A DNA stretch of 64,000 bases, taken from NCBI RefSeq assembly GCF_030541005.1, contig NZ_JASSVM010000003.1, forward strand, positions 62,001 to 126,000, read 5' to 3'. The notes beneath the pieces were generated by a model. It was not told where the DNA came from. It did no database searches and saw only the letters and a program-made list of their open reading frames with translations. Shown here piece by piece: positions 9,141 through 17,991 of this stretch; position 1 is the first letter of the stretch, and every line of letters starts with the position of its first letter. The DNA is from Marinobacter sp. SS5-14b. GTDB lineage: Bacteria; Pseudomonadota; Gammaproteobacteria; Pseudomonadales; Oleiphilaceae. Made by a program: the position numbers and the translations under genes.

Positions 9141-9464
9141 ATGCATGAAGATCCCCTGAAGTCTCTCTCCGACATGGCCAGCGATGCGCATGCCCGAATC
9201 CAGGCGGCGCATCAGTCTATCAATCCGGTGGTGGAGGTGCGCCGAGGCATGCGAGATGCCGGCATTCCTGCGGATGTGATGACGATTGACTGCCTGCGCA
9301 CTCGCAGGCGTATCACGCTTATTCTCCATGATGAGCAACCCGGTGTGTTGCTCTACCAGTTTGTCACCATGGAGGACGAGGTGGGTAACGATTTCAAGCA
9401 GATGGCTCTTGCCGATATGAACGCCAGCATGCTGGTCGACTGGATGCAGGATTACTTTGGCTAA
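9141..9464 (+). CDS. conserved hypothetical protein
   Basis: A 107-residue soluble protein with no signal peptide or membrane helix. It has an amphipathic N-terminal half and an alpha/beta C-terminal half, with the segment CLRTRRRITLILHDEQPGVL in the middle. No domain is recognised. Base composition and codon use resemble neighbours, supporting a real gene. The ribosome-binding site is weak (GAGTGAG). Confidence 0.6.
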   Translation: MHEDPLKSLSDMASDAHARIQAAHQSINPVVEVRRGMRDAGIPADVMTIDCLRTRRRITLILHDEQPGVLLYQFVTMEDEVGNDFKQMALADMNASMLVDWMQDYFG

Positions 9465-9518
9465 GGCTATACCTGCTGGTGCCCCTCGCCAGTGAACGGC
9501 CCCTGGCCACACTGAGAC

Positions 9519-10103
9519 CTAGACGGCTTCAATGCAGCGGTCAGGGAGCAGCTTCCTGCAGATGCTGTTGAACGGACGTTCAATGACCTTGGGCATCGGA
9601 ATGCCCAGTGGGTTGCTCTCGGCGAGAGACGGGTTGGCAATGACCCGGGTGCCCATAATGTAGTCGAACCACGGGCGGGTGACACACCAGTTGGCATCCT
9701 GGTTGGTGTTCATATGATGGTCGTAGTGCCACGGAATGGTTTTTTTGCCCCATTCCGGCTCCAGGTGCGAACGCCTGTGAACGTAAAAATAGCGCGCCGC
9801 TGCGTAATAGGTGCCCAGAGTGAAGAACGGTGCAACCGGCATGGCCAGTGAGGTAATGGCGGTCAGCTTGAGCAGTGACGTGACTTCATCCCGTGTGCGC
9901 CAGTTGTCGAGCCCCTCCTCGTACCCCTCATCCTGGTAGTCAGTGGTGCGCACGATTTTGTGGTGTTGCCAGTGGCTTTTCATGGATTTGGGGATCGGGC
10001 TGTAGCGAGGCTGGCCCGGACGAGGGGTGCCGTGCAGGATGTACTTGTGCGCGTACCATTCGAAGCCATTGGCGAAGATCAAAGCAATGGGAAAACCAAT
10101 CAT
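9519..10103 (-). CDS. fatty acid hydroxylase superfamily membrane protein
   Basis: A 194-residue protein with the histidine boxes of the fatty-acid hydroxylase/sterol desaturase superfamily: HKYILH near the N-terminus, HWQHH next and HYDHH towards the C-terminus. These ligate a di-iron centre that hydroxylates or desaturates lipids in the membrane. Two hydrophobic segments flank the first box and the centre. It is shorter than sterol desaturases (about 250-300 residues), so the N-terminal helices are minimal. The start is at the first ATG; no strong ribosome-binding site is seen. The substrate is unknown. Confidence 0.78.
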   Translation of the reverse strand: MIGFPIALIFANGFEWYAHKYILHGTPRPGQPRYSPIPKSMKSHWQHHKIVRTTDYQDEGYEEGLDNWRTRDEVTSLLKLTAITSLAMPVAPFFTLGTYYAAARYFYVHRRSHLEPEWGKKTIPWHYDHHMNTNQDANWCVTRPWFDYIMGTRVIANPSLAESNPLGIPMPKVIERPFNSICRKLLPDRCIEAV

Positions 10104-10234
10104 GGGGTCGCATCCTACGGACAGTGTAGTGCTATCCTGCCACGTGGCCGGGCAAAGCCGGTTGCTATTTTACGTCAGATTTTCCGGCCGGTTGGCGGGA
10201 ATGGACATTGGTGAGCGGTTTTCGTTGGTGCCAG

Positions 10235-10771
10235 TCAGGGCGCCAAAGAAAACCGCTCAAGCACCGTATAAACCGACCCGTCTGGCCCGGGCGTGCTGCT
10301 AAAAAGCACGAAATCATGAACCGGCAGTCTTCCGAAGAACGTGTTTTCGTGGGCTTTCAGCAAAGTTGCAACGGAGCCTGCCTGGGCTTTGAAGCGGCTC
10401 AGGGTGATGTGGGGTTTGAAGGGGTGGTTTTCGAGCTTGAACCCGCCGTTGGTCAGCTGTGTTGCCAGGCTTTGCTGCAGTTCTTTCAGCGGTTGCTCCG
10501 GTGTTATACCGGCCCATAAGATTTTCGGGTGTTCTGGCGAACCGAAGCAACCTACGCCCCGCACGTTCAGTTCCAGCGATGAGGCGGTTACCTTCCGGGC
10601 CAGAGCAAGGGCGAGGGCGACTTGCTGCTCCTTCACCTGACCAAGAAAGGCCAGCGTCAGGTGCAACTGTTGTTCGCTCTGCCAGCGTGCTCCGCAAATC
10701 GGCGTTTGAACGCGTAGCAGGCTTGGCTTGAGCGCTTCGGGGATATCGAGCCCGAAAAACAGTTTTGGCAT
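10235..10771 (-). CDS. thpR: RNA 2',3'-cyclic phosphodiesterase
   Basis: A 178-residue 2H-phosphoesterase. The two signature tetrapeptides are HLTL (within QLHLTLAFLG) and HITL (within KPHITLSRF), spaced as expected for LigT/ThpR. The family hydrolyses 2',3'-cyclic phosphates at RNA ends and can ligate tRNA halves in vitro. The start is the ATG encoding MPKLFFGLDIP, matching family N-termini; the longer frame overlaps the upstream small gene. It follows that gene by 7 bp on the minus strand and may be co-transcribed with it and with codA. Confidence 0.9.
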   Translation of the reverse strand: MPKLFFGLDIPEALKPSLLRVQTPICGARWQSEQQLHLTLAFLGQVKEQQVALALALARKVTASSLELNVRGVGCFGSPEHPKILWAGITPEQPLKELQQSLATQLTNGGFKLENHPFKPHITLSRFKAQAGSVATLLKAHENTFFGRLPVHDFVLFSSTPGPDGSVYTVLERFSLAP

Positions 10772-10778
10772 AAGCCCT

Positions 10779-10991
10779 TCAGTAACAGGAATTCGGTGAA
10801 GAGTCCGGATTGATGTCGCCTGCGACTTCTTCCGGGTCAATCCCGTGGCTGATCAGAACCTCCCGCACAAAATTCACTTGCGCCAGAATGCGATCAGCAT
10901 CGTCACCGTATTCGAACCGATTCACCTCCACCGGCTGGGGCATGAAGGTAAATGCGGTTTTCAGGGCGGTGAGTGTGTCTTCGTCAGTCAT
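10779..10991 (-). CDS. small conserved hypothetical protein
   Basis: A 70-residue acidic, soluble protein starting MTDEDTLTALKTAF, with a C-terminal segment FVREVLISHGIDPEEVAGDI. The ATG at 10991 was chosen over an upstream one because GAGG lies near it. It sits 11 bp after codA and 7 bp before thpR, all on the minus strand. The function is unknown. Confidence 0.6.
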   Translation of the reverse strand: MTDEDTLTALKTAFTFMPQPVEVNRFEYGDDADRILAQVNFVREVLISHGIDPEEVAGDINPDSSPNSCY

Positions 10992-11002
10992 TGGGCTGTT
11001 CC

Positions 11003-12259
11003 TCAAAAAGTCAGGTCAGTCTCGTATTTTACGATATCCCTCTTGATCAGCAATTTTCCGTCACGGACAGATGCCAGCACGGGTTGTTGTCCGAGCAATA
11101 CTTCATAGGGCGTTTGCCCCTGCTGAACAATGCACCGTGCAGGCAGCCCTTTGGCGATACCATAGTCTTTCAGATCCAGTGCGGCGGCACCGTTGTCGGT
11201 AATCAGTTCCAGCGACCGTTCAATCTGGCTCATGCCCAGCATGTGGCAGGCGTGCAGGCCAACATCCAGAGTGCGCAGCATGTTGCCGTTGCCTATGGGG
11301 TACCAGGGATCGCGGATGGAATCCTGGCCGAAGGCGACTTTCAGGCCAGCGTCCAGTAGTTCGGGTACGCGGGTGAGGCCCCGGCGCTTTGGGTAGCCAT
11401 CAAAACGGCCCTGCAGATGCAGGCTTTCGGTGGGCATGGACAGGAACCGCAGGCCGGATTTTTTCAGCAGGCGGAACAAGCGGCTGCAATAAGCATCGTT
11501 ATAGGAACCCATGGCACAGGTGTGGCTGGCGGTTACTCTGGAGCCGTAATCCAGGCGTAAGGCTTCAGCGGCGAGCACTTCCAGGAATCGGGATTCCGGA
11601 TCGTCGATTTCATCGCAGTGCACATCGACCAGCCGGTCGTGCTTGTGGGCCAGCTCCATCAGCCAGCGAACAGACTCTGCGCCATAATCCCGGGTGAATT
11701 CGAAGTGTGGGATGCCACCTACCACATCGGCGCCCAGGCGCACGGCTTCTTCCATCAGTTCACGGCCGTTCTTGAAAGACAGGATGCCTTCCTGAGGGAA
11801 CGCGACAATCTGCAGATCGACGAACCCGGCGGTTTGCTCACGTACCTCGAGCATCGCTTTGAGGGCGGTCAGGCTGGGATCGGTTACGTCCACGTGGGTG
11901 CGCACATACTGGATGCCATGGGCGGCGAACAATTTGAGTGTTTGGGTGGCGCGCTTGATCACATCGTCGTGGGTGAGGGTGGATTTGCGTTCTGCCCAGC
12001 ACTCAATACCTTCGAACAGGGTGCCGCTCTGGTTCCATCGTGGCTCGCCAGCGGTCATGGCGGCATCCAGGTGGATGTGGGGTTCGACAAAGGCCGGGGT
12101 GACCAGATTGCCGGTGGCGTCCAGTTCGTTGCTGCCGGCGGTGGTCAGTTCGGACAAGGCGGTGATGTCGGTGAAGCAGCCGTTGGCGATGCTAAGCTTG
12201 TGCAGTCCTTCGCGGCCGGGCAGGCGGGCATTTACGATGGCGGTCAGTTGTTCAGTCAT
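11003..12259 (-). CDS. codA: cytosine deaminase
   Basis: A 418-residue amidohydrolase of the CodA type, converting cytosine to uracil plus ammonia for pyrimidine salvage. The iron/zinc-binding motif [11 protein letters not shown] is at about residue 57. It is followed by [17 protein letters not shown] with the substrate-handling glutamate, [10 protein letters not shown] and [17 protein letters not shown] with the catalytic aspartate. Length matches E. coli CodA. The ATG overlaps the stop of the upstream PucR-like gene (ATGA), implying translational coupling. The adjacent cytosine permease gene is broken, so cytosine uptake may be impaired or met by another transporter. Confidence 0.93.
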   Translation of the reverse strand: MTEQLTAIVNARLPGREGLHKLSIANGCFTDITALSELTTAGSNELDATGNLVTPAFVEPHIHLDAAMTAGEPRWNQSGTLFEGIECWAERKSTLTHDDVIKRATQTLKLFAAHGIQYVRTHVDVTDPSLTALKAMLEVREQTAGFVDLQIVAFPQEGILSFKNGRELMEEAVRLGADVVGGIPHFEFTRDYGAESVRWLMELAHKHDRLVDVHCDEIDDPESRFLEVLAAEALRLDYGSRVTASHTCAMGSYNDAYCSRLFRLLKKSGLRFLSMPTESLHLQGRFDGYPKRRGLTRVPELLDAGLKVAFGQDSIRDPWYPIGNGNMLRTLDVGLHACHMLGMSQIERSLELITDNGAAALDLKDYGIAKGLPARCIVQQGQTPYEVLLGQQPVLASVRDGKLLIKRDIVKYETDLTF

Positions 12260-12786
12260 AGTGTCTCCTGATGACGGCTCACGGGTGGTGTTGGTTTCAT
12301 CAGCAGGTGAGCCAGTAGCTGTGCTTTAAAGCGCTCTGCCCGGTCGGGCTCGTCGGGCAGTGTATCGGCATCGAGGGGCTCGCGACCGGTGTGCTCAGCC
12401 CAGACAATCGCCCTGCTGATGGCTTCGGTGACTTCGACCATGGGCAGGGAATAGGGCTGTTCAAACAATGGAATGGCCAGGTCGTCGGCCAAATGGCACA
12501 AAGTATTCGGTAACTGACCAATGTACGCGTCGCCGGTCAGCATCACCAGTCCGGAAACTCCGCATTGTTTGCCCTCATACAGGCATTCGGCCAGATTCTG
12601 GGGGCTGCGATGCCGACTGATGCCCGTGACGAACACCAGTTCGCCACCTTTGACCCAATCTTTGAAGGAACGGTTCTCGGCCAGATAGGGCCAGCGCACC
12701 GGATTGTTTGCGGCGGCGGTCCCGCCGCGAAGCCGGATGGCGTTGAGCCCCGGCAGTTTGGGTACGTCCAGGCATCGAAGTACCAT
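12256..12786 (-). CDS. stand-alone PucR N-terminal (PF07905-like) domain protein
   Basis: A 176-residue protein resembling only the N-terminal ligand-sensing domain of PucR/CdaR-type purine regulators: [19 protein letters not shown], then [12 protein letters not shown] and [20 protein letters not shown]. The C-terminal helix-turn-helix of full-length PucR (about 500 residues) is absent. The tail after residue 130 is short and charged. It therefore cannot bind DNA in the normal way and may act as a small-molecule-binding accessory to CodA or CodB. The start codon shares one base with the codB stop and its stop overlaps the codA start, so the three genes form one operon. Confidence 0.75.
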   Translation of the reverse strand: MVLRCLDVPKLPGLNAIRLRGGTAAANNPVRWPYLAENRSFKDWVKGGELVFVTGISRHRSPQNLAECLYEGKQCGVSGLVMLTGDAYIGQLPNTLCHLADDLAIPLFEQPYSLPMVEVTEAISRAIVWAEHTGREPLDADTLPDEPDRAERFKAQLLAHLLMKPTPPVSRHQETL

Positions 12787-13534
12787 CAGGCAGCTCCCAT
12801 AACCAGCGCACGGCGTTCACGCACGGCCTGGCTGACCACCAAAACCACGCTGTAACTAAAGGCCGCCACCAGTACGCCGACAATAGGGGCGATCCACGGC
12901 GAGGTATAGGCTGCAGCGGAACCTATGGCATAAGCCGCCAGGCCGGGCACGTTGAATGCTGGCAGTGTTGTCGTAGCCAGGTTCGGGTATTGGCGTTTGT
13001 AGCCGATAAAGTAACTGGCCATGATCACGCCGCCGATGGGCGGAATAAAGGTGCCCAGCAGTACCAGGAACGGAATCAGCCACTGATACATGCCAGCTAC
13101 CGCCAGGACGGTGCCAATGGCAGCGCCAACAACGGTGACCATCTTGCGCCGACGTGTACGGATCAGGTTGCAGCCGGCTACGGCAAAGTTGTAGACGGTG
13201 TTGTCCTGAGTGGTCCAGAGGTTCAGGAACAGCATCAGGATGCCGAGGGTTGCGAGCCCTTGAGCAACCATAATGTCCACGATATCGGCCTGCTGATACA
13301 CCAGTGCGCCGAAGGCGCCGATCAGGGTCATCAGGCCGTTGCCCAGAAAAAACGCCAGCAGGGTTGCGATGACCGCGGTTTTGCCGGATTTGGCGAAACG
13401 GGTCCAGTTAGTAGCCTGTGTGCCGCCGCTGACAAAGGTGCCGAACACCAGGGTGATGGCTGCGGCGACAGTCATGTCGCTGGTCGGAGTGATGGCGAGT
13501 AATCCTGTTCTTGTGGGGTAACCTGAGCAGTCAT
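12786..13534 (-). pseudogene. codB: cytosine permease codB, internally deleted and frameshifted
   Basis: The C-terminal 229 codons (from ATG 13475) encode a clear CodB/NCS1 permease tail: TLVFGTFVSGGTQATNWTRF, IWTTQDN-like LWTTQDNTVYNF and FIPPIGGVIMASYFIGYKR. E. coli CodB has about 419 residues and this part aligns from roughly residue 190. Upstream, a well-placed ATG at 13534 behind GGAGAGAT opens with MTAQVTPQEQDYSPS, like a CodB N-terminus, but runs into a TGA at 13472 in another frame. The simplest reading is loss of about 170 codons between these parts, joining the ends out of frame. First helices of the transporter are missing, so transport is unlikely. Confidence 0.78.
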
Positions 13535-13749
13535 TGGGATCTCTCCGTATCATGAGTCAACGCATGAGGAGATCGCAACCTTTGTGCCATGAGGCGGTCT
13601 TTTGGGTGAAAGGACTCAGATGACGAAGCCGCTAATGTGCATTCTGCACAATGGCAGGCGCTGTGAACGTGTTATTGATTGGGTTTTGCGTTGTATTGGT
13701 GCGGTTTAATGCAGGATTCTCCGTAATGGTGCGTAATCTCTGGTTTCCT

Positions 13750-14163
13750 TCATAGTTTCACCTTGCCGCGGAGTGCTTTGGTTTTTCCCTTCTGGGTTTT
13801 GCTATCAACACGTCGCCGTTGGGAGCCTTTCGTAGGCTTGGTTGGGCGCCTGGCTTTCTGAAACTTTACCGCTTCCTGAATAAGTTCTCGCAGACGCGCC
13901 AAGGCATCCTCTTTATTCAGTTCGAGGGTGCGGAATGACTGCGCCTTGATCACCACAATACCGTCTTTGCTGATGCGCTGATCGGACAGTGCCATCAGGC
14001 GCTCTTTGTAAAAAGGCGGCAAGGTGGAGCGTTGAATATCGAAACGCAGGTGCACTGCTGAGGCCACTTTGTTGACGTTCTGGCCGCCGGCTCCCTGGGC
14101 ACGAATCTGGGTGATTTCGATTTCCCAGTCGGCAAGTTCTACGGCATTGGAAATTTTCAGCAT
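13750..14163 (-). CDS. arfB: alternative ribosome-rescue factor / peptidyl-tRNA hydrolase ArfB
   Basis: A 137-residue release-factor-like protein (YaeJ). The catalytic GGQ loop reads RAQGAGGQNVNKV, and the basic C-terminal tail (RRPTKPTKGSQRRRVDSKTQ) is the mRNA-channel-sensing extension. It frees ribosomes stalled at the ends of truncated mRNAs by hydrolysing peptidyl-tRNA. The start is the ATG giving MLKISNAV, the usual family beginning, four codons inside a longer frame. It is monocistronic. Confidence 0.92.
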   Translation of the reverse strand: MLKISNAVELADWEIEITQIRAQGAGGQNVNKVASAVHLRFDIQRSTLPPFYKERLMALSDQRISKDGIVVIKAQSFRTLELNKEDALARLRELIQEAVKFQKARRPTKPTKGSQRRRVDSKTQKGKTKALRGKVKL

Positions 14164-14324
14164 AATCGGGCACACGGTTGGAGTGATGTTTATCTTCGGG
14201 TTCTTGCGGGTCTCATCCTACGCAATCAATCACCCGATCAGAAGTGATGAATCAGCGGCTAGTGCTTGATTTTTAGGTATTCAGCCTCGATCTTGAAGAG
14301 AACAGATGCTCGTGAGGAAACGTT

Positions 14325-14762
14325 ATGTCAGTTGATATCAAACATGTTGTCTGCCCCCATTGCCACAAAGTAAACCGAGTACCAGAGGACAAGCTGGCCG
14401 CCGGTGGCAACTGCGGAGCCTGCAAACAACCCTTGTGGCCGGATCGGGTTTTGGAGTTGACCGGGCAGAACTTTGCAGCCCATACCGGGCGCAGTGATGT
14501 GCCGGTGCTGGTGGATTTCTGGGCCAGCTGGTGTGGCCCCTGCAAGATGATGGCGCCGCAGTTCGAGCAGGCATCACGACAGTGGCAGGGTAAAGTGCGT
14601 TTCGCCAAACTGAATACCGAGCAACACCAGGGGCCCTCCGGGCAATACGGTATTCGCAGTATTCCCACCATGATCTTGTTTCAGAACGGTAGGGAAGTCG
14701 CCCGCCAGAGCGGCGCCATGAGCGAATCCCAGATCAACCAGTGGTTGCAAAGTCAGCTGTAA
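14325..14762 (+). CDS. trxC: thioredoxin 2
   Basis: A 145-residue TrxC. An N-terminal zinc-binding region has two CxxC pairs (CPHC and CGAC) before a thioredoxin fold with the active site WASWCGPCK. Later fold markers are IRSIPTMILFQNG and the conserved cis-proline in SIPT. It is a cytoplasmic dithiol reductase, often tied to oxidative stress. Length and domain order are normal. Confidence 0.93.
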   Translation: MSVDIKHVVCPHCHKVNRVPEDKLAAGGNCGACKQPLWPDRVLELTGQNFAAHTGRSDVPVLVDFWASWCGPCKMMAPQFEQASRQWQGKVRFAKLNTEQHQGPSGQYGIRSIPTMILFQNGREVARQSGAMSESQINQWLQSQL

Positions 14763-14775
14763 AGCCTATGGGGGG

Positions 14776-14807
14776 CAGGTCAGGCCGGCTTTCTGCGGCC
14801 TGACCTG
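14776..14807. terminator. bidirectional terminator hairpin between trxC and the pspA-like gene
   Basis: A perfect 12-bp stem, CAGGTCAGGCCG with CGGCCTGACCTG, encloses an 8-base loop. It sits 14 bp after the trxC stop and just beyond the stop of the convergent pspA-like gene. No strong T-run is seen, but stem stability and position fit a shared terminator. Confidence 0.7.
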
Positions 14808-14811
14808 GGGA

Positions 14812-15531
14812 TCAGGGCTGAGGTTGATGACCTTCAGGGTTAGGTTTTTGTGCCGACCTGAGTCGGGCAAGTACTTTCTCGCCATCACTGGCGCCGTTGT
14901 CGATACCGGCAGCTTTCAGGCGCGCATCCAGATCGCCGTTTTGCTGTTCGTGTTCCAGTTCGGTCAATGCTGCCTGGACATCTTCGGCTTCGGTTTGCCT
15001 GGCTCGAATCCGGGTTGCCGAGAGGTTCAGTTCTTCCATATGGCTGTGCAAGCCTCGTGCGTGGCCTTGTAGCTGGCGGGTGACCAGTTCGGCATGCCGG
15101 TTTGCCTTCGCCAGGCGCATTTCACTGTAGAAGTGCTTCAGTGCCCGGCTGGAGTCCCGGAGTTGGCGCCGGAGCTGGGCTTCCTGCTGTTGCAGCCGTG
15201 CATGTTGTTGCTGCTGGCGTTGTAGCAGAGTTTCATCTTCGGCGATCAGGTTGGCCAGTTCGAGGGCCAGTGGGTCCTGGCGTTTTTCCAGGGCCTGGCT
15301 GGCTTGTAGCTCCCGCTTGTTAACGACCGACTGCAAGGCTTCGTTATCGCGCTCCAGGCGGGTTTTCTCAGCCATCAGGCAAGCCAGCTCACGTTTGGAG
15401 CGTGCAATGGCCTGCTCGGCATCCCTTAGTTCCTGTTCAAAGATACGGATGTCGTTGGCATCGACCAGTTTCGCCACCGGCTCGTGGGCCGAGGCCCGAA
15501 ACAGGGTTTCCAGTTTGCGCCAGATGCTCAT
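14812..15531 (-). CDS. PspA/IM30 (Vipp1) family protein
   Basis: A 239-residue, mostly alpha-helical coiled-coil protein starting MSIWRKLETLFRASAHEPV. The ESCRT-III-like PspA fold is suggested by the long heptad-rich helices (about residues 25-190, rich in Glu, Arg and Gln). PspA proteins bind damaged inner membranes and help keep the proton motive force. Compared with E. coli PspA, no PspF, PspB or PspC genes lie nearby. Instead, a YiaAB-like membrane protein is directly upstream in the same operon, an association seen in PspA-like operons of other gammaproteobacteria. The exact role is inferred. Confidence 0.8.
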   Translation of the reverse strand: MSIWRKLETLFRASAHEPVAKLVDANDIRIFEQELRDAEQAIARSKRELACLMAEKTRLERDNEALQSVVNKRELQASQALEKRQDPLALELANLIAEDETLLQRQQQQHARLQQQEAQLRRQLRDSSRALKHFYSEMRLAKANRHAELVTRQLQGHARGLHSHMEELNLSATRIRARQTEAEDVQAALTELEHEQQNGDLDARLKAAGIDNGASDGEKVLARLRSAQKPNPEGHQPQP

Positions 15532-15535
15532 GAGA

Positions 15536-15805
15536 TTACTCCCCGTATTCTTTCAGTAGCTGATGGGTTCGGGCTTCGGATATGCGGTTAACAATCCGGT
15601 GCTGCTCGTGCTCATCGCGCAGTGTTTTGGACAAAGTAATAGTGGTGCTCACCAGAAAGAGGGCGCTGATTGCCATGTAGCCCTTGAGCACCAGGTCCAC
15701 CGGGGCGAGTACCACGCCAGCGGCGGCGGCAAACAGCGCAACGGCAAATGAAACTTTCACAAAAAATACCCAGGATGCGGAATTGCTTTTCAGTTCGCTG
15801 TCCAT
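15536..15805 (-). CDS. YiaA/YiaB family two-helix inner membrane protein
   Basis: An 89-residue protein with two membrane helices (about residues 11-32 and 40-58) and a charged C-terminal tail. The VFFVKVSFAVALFAAAAGV helix and the following region match the YiaAB domain. The stop lies only 4 bp before the pspA-like start, so the pair is translated from one mRNA and the protein may anchor or regulate the PspA-like partner. The ATG follows AAGGAG (reverse strand). Confidence 0.8.
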   Translation of the reverse strand: MDSELKSNSASWVFFVKVSFAVALFAAAAGVVLAPVDLVLKGYMAISALFLVSTTITLSKTLRDEHEQHRIVNRISEARTHQLLKEYGE

Positions 15806-15960
15806 GATGAGCTCCTTTTGACCATGTGGTTGGGACGACTGAACTTTGCGATATCGCCCCGGGCGGTGCGAGCGCTTCCAGAAAGGTATTGGTAGTCTAT
15901 GCGTGGCGTATTGAATAATGATACGTTTGACCGGTCCCGCACAAACAAGGAGGTGCAGCG

Positions 15961-16725
15961 ATGGCGCAAACGAGTGCGATTGTCAGTGAACTCAAGCGGC
16001 AGCTCAGGTCTCACGGTTTGACCTACCAGGATGTTGCCCAGGCGCTTGAGCTTTCGGAAGCGAGTGTTAAGCGCCTGTTTTCCGACAAGCAGTTTTCATT
16101 GAAACGTTTGGACCAGATTTGCACCCTGATGGGCATGGAAATCAGTGATCTGGTACGGAAGCTGGCACCAGAGCCGAGAGTAGAGCAGCTGACTCTGGAG
16201 CAGGAACGGGAGTTGGTGTCGGATGCGCGTCTGTTGCTGACTGCCGTGTGTGCGATGAATCGGTGGCAGTTTGATGAGATTCACCGGAATTATGAACTGC
16301 CGGAGACCGATCTCATTCGCTATCTCGCCCGCCTTGATCGAATGGGGGTGGTGGAGTTGTTGCCTGGCAATCGGATCAAGCTGCTGGTGAGTCATGATTT
16401 CACGTGGCAGCCCGGCGGGCCGATACAGCGCTTTTTTGAAACCGAGGTGCAGCAGGATTTTCTCAAGTGCCGGTTCACCCAGCCCGGTGAGTTAAGGCTG
16501 TTTGTGAGCGGTATGCTTTCGCCGCAGTCCAATGAGTCGGTTCAGCAGAAACTGAAGAGACTGGCGCTGGAGTTCCGGCACTGCCATGAAGAGGATCTGG
16601 CATTGCCGCTGGACCAGCGTTTTGGCGTCAGCCTGTTGATGGCGATGCGGCCATGGGAGATAGACGCGTTCGCCAGCCTTCGACGGCCTGAGGCCGGCAA
16701 ATCCTATCCTGGCCCCACCCGCTAA
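15961..16725 (+). CDS. XRE-family transcriptional regulator
   Basis: A 254-residue protein. The N-terminal 65 residues form a Cro/CI-type helix-turn-helix (LTYQDVAQALELSEASVKRL, then DQICTLMGMEISDLV). The remaining 190 residues are a conserved but uncharacterised sensor part (LTLEQERELVSDARLLLTAV, MRPWEIDAFASLRRP at the end). ATG follows GGAGG. It diverges from the YiaAB/PspA operon across about 155 bp, so it could regulate that operon or itself. The ligand is unknown. Confidence 0.82.
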   Translation: MAQTSAIVSELKRQLRSHGLTYQDVAQALELSEASVKRLFSDKQFSLKRLDQICTLMGMEISDLVRKLAPEPRVEQLTLEQERELVSDARLLLTAVCAMNRWQFDEIHRNYELPETDLIRYLARLDRMGVVELLPGNRIKLLVSHDFTWQPGGPIQRFFETEVQQDFLKCRFTQPGELRLFVSGMLSPQSNESVQQKLKRLALEFRHCHEEDLALPLDQRFGVSLLMAMRPWEIDAFASLRRPEAGKSYPGPTR

Positions 16726-16839
16726 AGTCAGTGCGGGCTGTTTTGCGCGGCGCGGCTGTGCTCGGTGATCGGGAACCTTTTCTGCTAGTATCCGTGAACC
16801 TTCTGAACAGACCATTCAGGCCTTCGGAGAACCTACTAC

Positions 16840-17148
16840 GTGAAAACCTCTTATTTTGCAGTACTTGCCGTTGTATCCCTGCTGGCGGGATGCCAGACCT
16901 CAACCTACATGACTTCTGCCGCAACGGATGGCGACGGGGTAACCTGTGATGAAATCTACCAGGCCTTTGATGCCTACAGCCGAGACCGGCAATCTGCCGA
17001 TGCACTGGCGGACCTTGGCAAATTAGTGAACCCCACCGCCGGCGGATATGCCGAAATGGGTGTGAACCAGGCGTCCAAGTACTATGAGCAGATCAAAGCC
17101 AGTGCGAATATTGCGCTGGCCGTTCGCGGTTGCCAGCCGGTCAACTAA
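16840..17148 (+). CDS. putative small lipoprotein
   Basis: A 102-residue protein starting at GTG with a short basic n-region, hydrophobic core and lipobox LLAGC at residue 18. Lipidation and cell-envelope location are therefore expected. The mature part has two more cysteines (VTCDEIYQ and RGCQPVN) that could form a disulphide. No family is recognised. The SDR gene begins 27 bp downstream on the same strand. Confidence 0.68.
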   Translation: MKTSYFAVLAVVSLLAGCQTSTYMTSAATDGDGVTCDEIYQAFDAYSRDRQSADALADLGKLVNPTAGGYAEMGVNQASKYYEQIKASANIALAVRGCQPVN

Positions 17149-17175
17149 TCGTTTCACCCATTGGAGGGTCAGCTT

Positions 17176-17970
17176 ATGTCGTCTCAAACTGTCTGGATTA
17201 CCGGTGCCTCATCTGGCATTGGCGAAGCCCTGGCCCTCCAGTTCGCCAAAGATGGCGCCGGGCTGGTGTTGTCTGCCCGTCGCGAAGACGAGTTGAAACG
17301 AGTGGCAGACCGTTGTGTTGAAGCGGGGCTGCCGGAGGATCACATTCTGGTGTTACCGCTGGATGTGACCCAGTGGGACGCTCTTCCCGGCGCCGTGCAA
17401 ACCGTTCTGGATCGTTTTGGTGCGGTTGATTTGCTGGTGAATAACGCAGGGGTGTCTCAGCGGTCACTCTGCAAGGATACCGAACTGGCGGTCTATCAGA
17501 AGCTGATGGATGTGGATGTCATGGGCCAGATTGCCCTGACCAAGGCGGTGCTTCCGCATATGCTGAACCGCGGTTCCGGTCACCTGGCGGTAACCGCCAG
17601 CGTCGCGGGTAAGGTTGGCGTGCCTCAGCGGTCCGGTTATTGCGCGGCCAAGCACGCGGTGATGGGTTTTTTCGATGCTCTGCGGGCTGAGGTAGAAGAC
17701 GAAGGGCTTTATGTATCGACCATTGTGCCGGGCTTTATTCGAACCGACATTTCCAGGAATGCCCTGGCGGCAGACGGCTCGGTGTACGGCAAGCTGGATG
17801 ATGACATTGCCGGGGGCATGGATGTGAATGATTGTGCTGAGGTGATTTTCAAAGGCCTGAAAGCCAGAAAGCGCGAAATCCCTGTCGGCAAAGGCAAAGA
17901 AATGGCGGCACTTTGGGTGAAGCGCCTGTCACCGGAGCTGATATTCCGGCTCACCCGTTCGATGAAATAA
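17176..17970 (+). CDS. SDR-family oxidoreductase
   Basis: A 264-residue classical short-chain dehydrogenase/reductase. The cofactor motif is TGASSGIGEALA (residues 10-21), followed by the structural NNAG motif in LLVNNAGVSQR and the catalytic serine before YCAAK (YxxxK). Basic residues after the second strand (SARREDELKR) favour NADP(H). ATG is preceded by GGAGG. The closest general class is DHRS7-like/fatty-acid-type dehydrogenases; the substrate is unknown. A small hypothetical gene follows closely. Confidence 0.88.
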   Translation: MSSQTVWITGASSGIGEALALQFAKDGAGLVLSARREDELKRVADRCVEAGLPEDHILVLPLDVTQWDALPGAVQTVLDRFGAVDLLVNNAGVSQRSLCKDTELAVYQKLMDVDVMGQIALTKAVLPHMLNRGSGHLAVTASVAGKVGVPQRSGYCAAKHAVMGFFDALRAEVEDEGLYVSTIVPGFIRTDISRNALAADGSVYGKLDDDIAGGMDVNDCAEVIFKGLKARKREIPVGKGKEMAALWVKRLSPELIFRLTRSMK

Positions 17971-17991
17971 CCCACAAGGCGAGTTGTGCTG

